From assembly GCA_937916845.1 (NCBI GenBank), contig CALFSK010000058.1, positions 1 through 12,462 of the forward strand: a DNA stretch of 12,462 nucleotides, written 5' to 3'. Origin of the DNA: an uncultured Lactobacillus sp. Its GTDB lineage: Bacteria > Bacillota > Bacilli > Lactobacillales > Lactobacillaceae. The number at the start of each line of letters is the position of its first letter. The stretch's first letter is position 1. Of the stretch, positions 12,415-12,462 are shown in pieces. The position numbers and the translations under genes are program-made. The notes under the pieces were generated by a model. The model saw only the letters and a list, made by a program, of their open reading frames with translations, did no database searches and was not told the DNA's origin.

Positions 12415-12462
12415 ATTTGAAACAAAATAGTTTTTGAGCGCACTAATCTAAAGCACTCGAAA

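Overview
The window looks like chromosomal DNA from a mid-GC member of the Lactobacillaceae, of the Lactiplantibacillus/Levilactobacillus kind. The evidence is strong AGGAGG-type ribosome binding sites, some TTG and GTG starts, many short hairpin-plus-T terminators, and small lactobacillus-type membrane proteins. This placement is inferred from protein style and gene content; no database was searched. There is no sign of prophage, insertion sequence, CRISPR array, tRNA or rRNA.

Layout, left to right. (1) Bases 1-420 hold no credible gene. They contain a dense nested set of perfect helices on the + strand that looks like a large structured non-coding RNA, probably continuing to the left of the window. 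(2) A cytoplasmic L-asparaginase gene lies on the minus strand (TTG start) with its own promoter. (3) From 1606 to 6697 there is one six-gene + strand operon: a BceA-like ATPase, a BceB-like 10-TM permease, a small 3-TM protein, a YtrA-type GntR repressor, a YtrB-like ATPase and a 6-TM permease. It has a consensus promoter overlapped by repeated GTTAGTT/AACTAAC elements and ends in a bidirectional terminator. (4) A UspA-type stress protein is on the minus strand, then a 77-aa orphan, a GtrA-family membrane protein, a helical 108-aa orphan and a 60-aa membrane miniprotein on the + strand. (5) On the minus strand come a MalY/PatB-type C-S lyase with a long leader rich in competing helices, and upstream of it a Nudix-fold protein whose catalytic box is destroyed. 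(6) The right end has a divergent pair of orphan membrane proteins, 214 aa and 105 aa.

How the genes may work together. The six-gene operon reads as a cell-envelope antibiotic sensing and resistance unit, a rearranged relative of the Bacillus ytrABCDEF locus. Its GntR repressor probably acts on its own operon promoter, and there is no adjacent two-component system. The C-S lyase and asparaginase belong to amino-acid catabolism.

The observations most worth following up are the unidentified structured RNA at 1-420, the hybrid BceAB/Ytr operon with its candidate operator, the dead Nudix protein, the switch-like leader of the malY gene, and an 11-bp phased TTTACA repeat upstream of the 77-aa gene. 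Three start sites were moved to internal ATGs because the Shine-Dalgarno fits only those.
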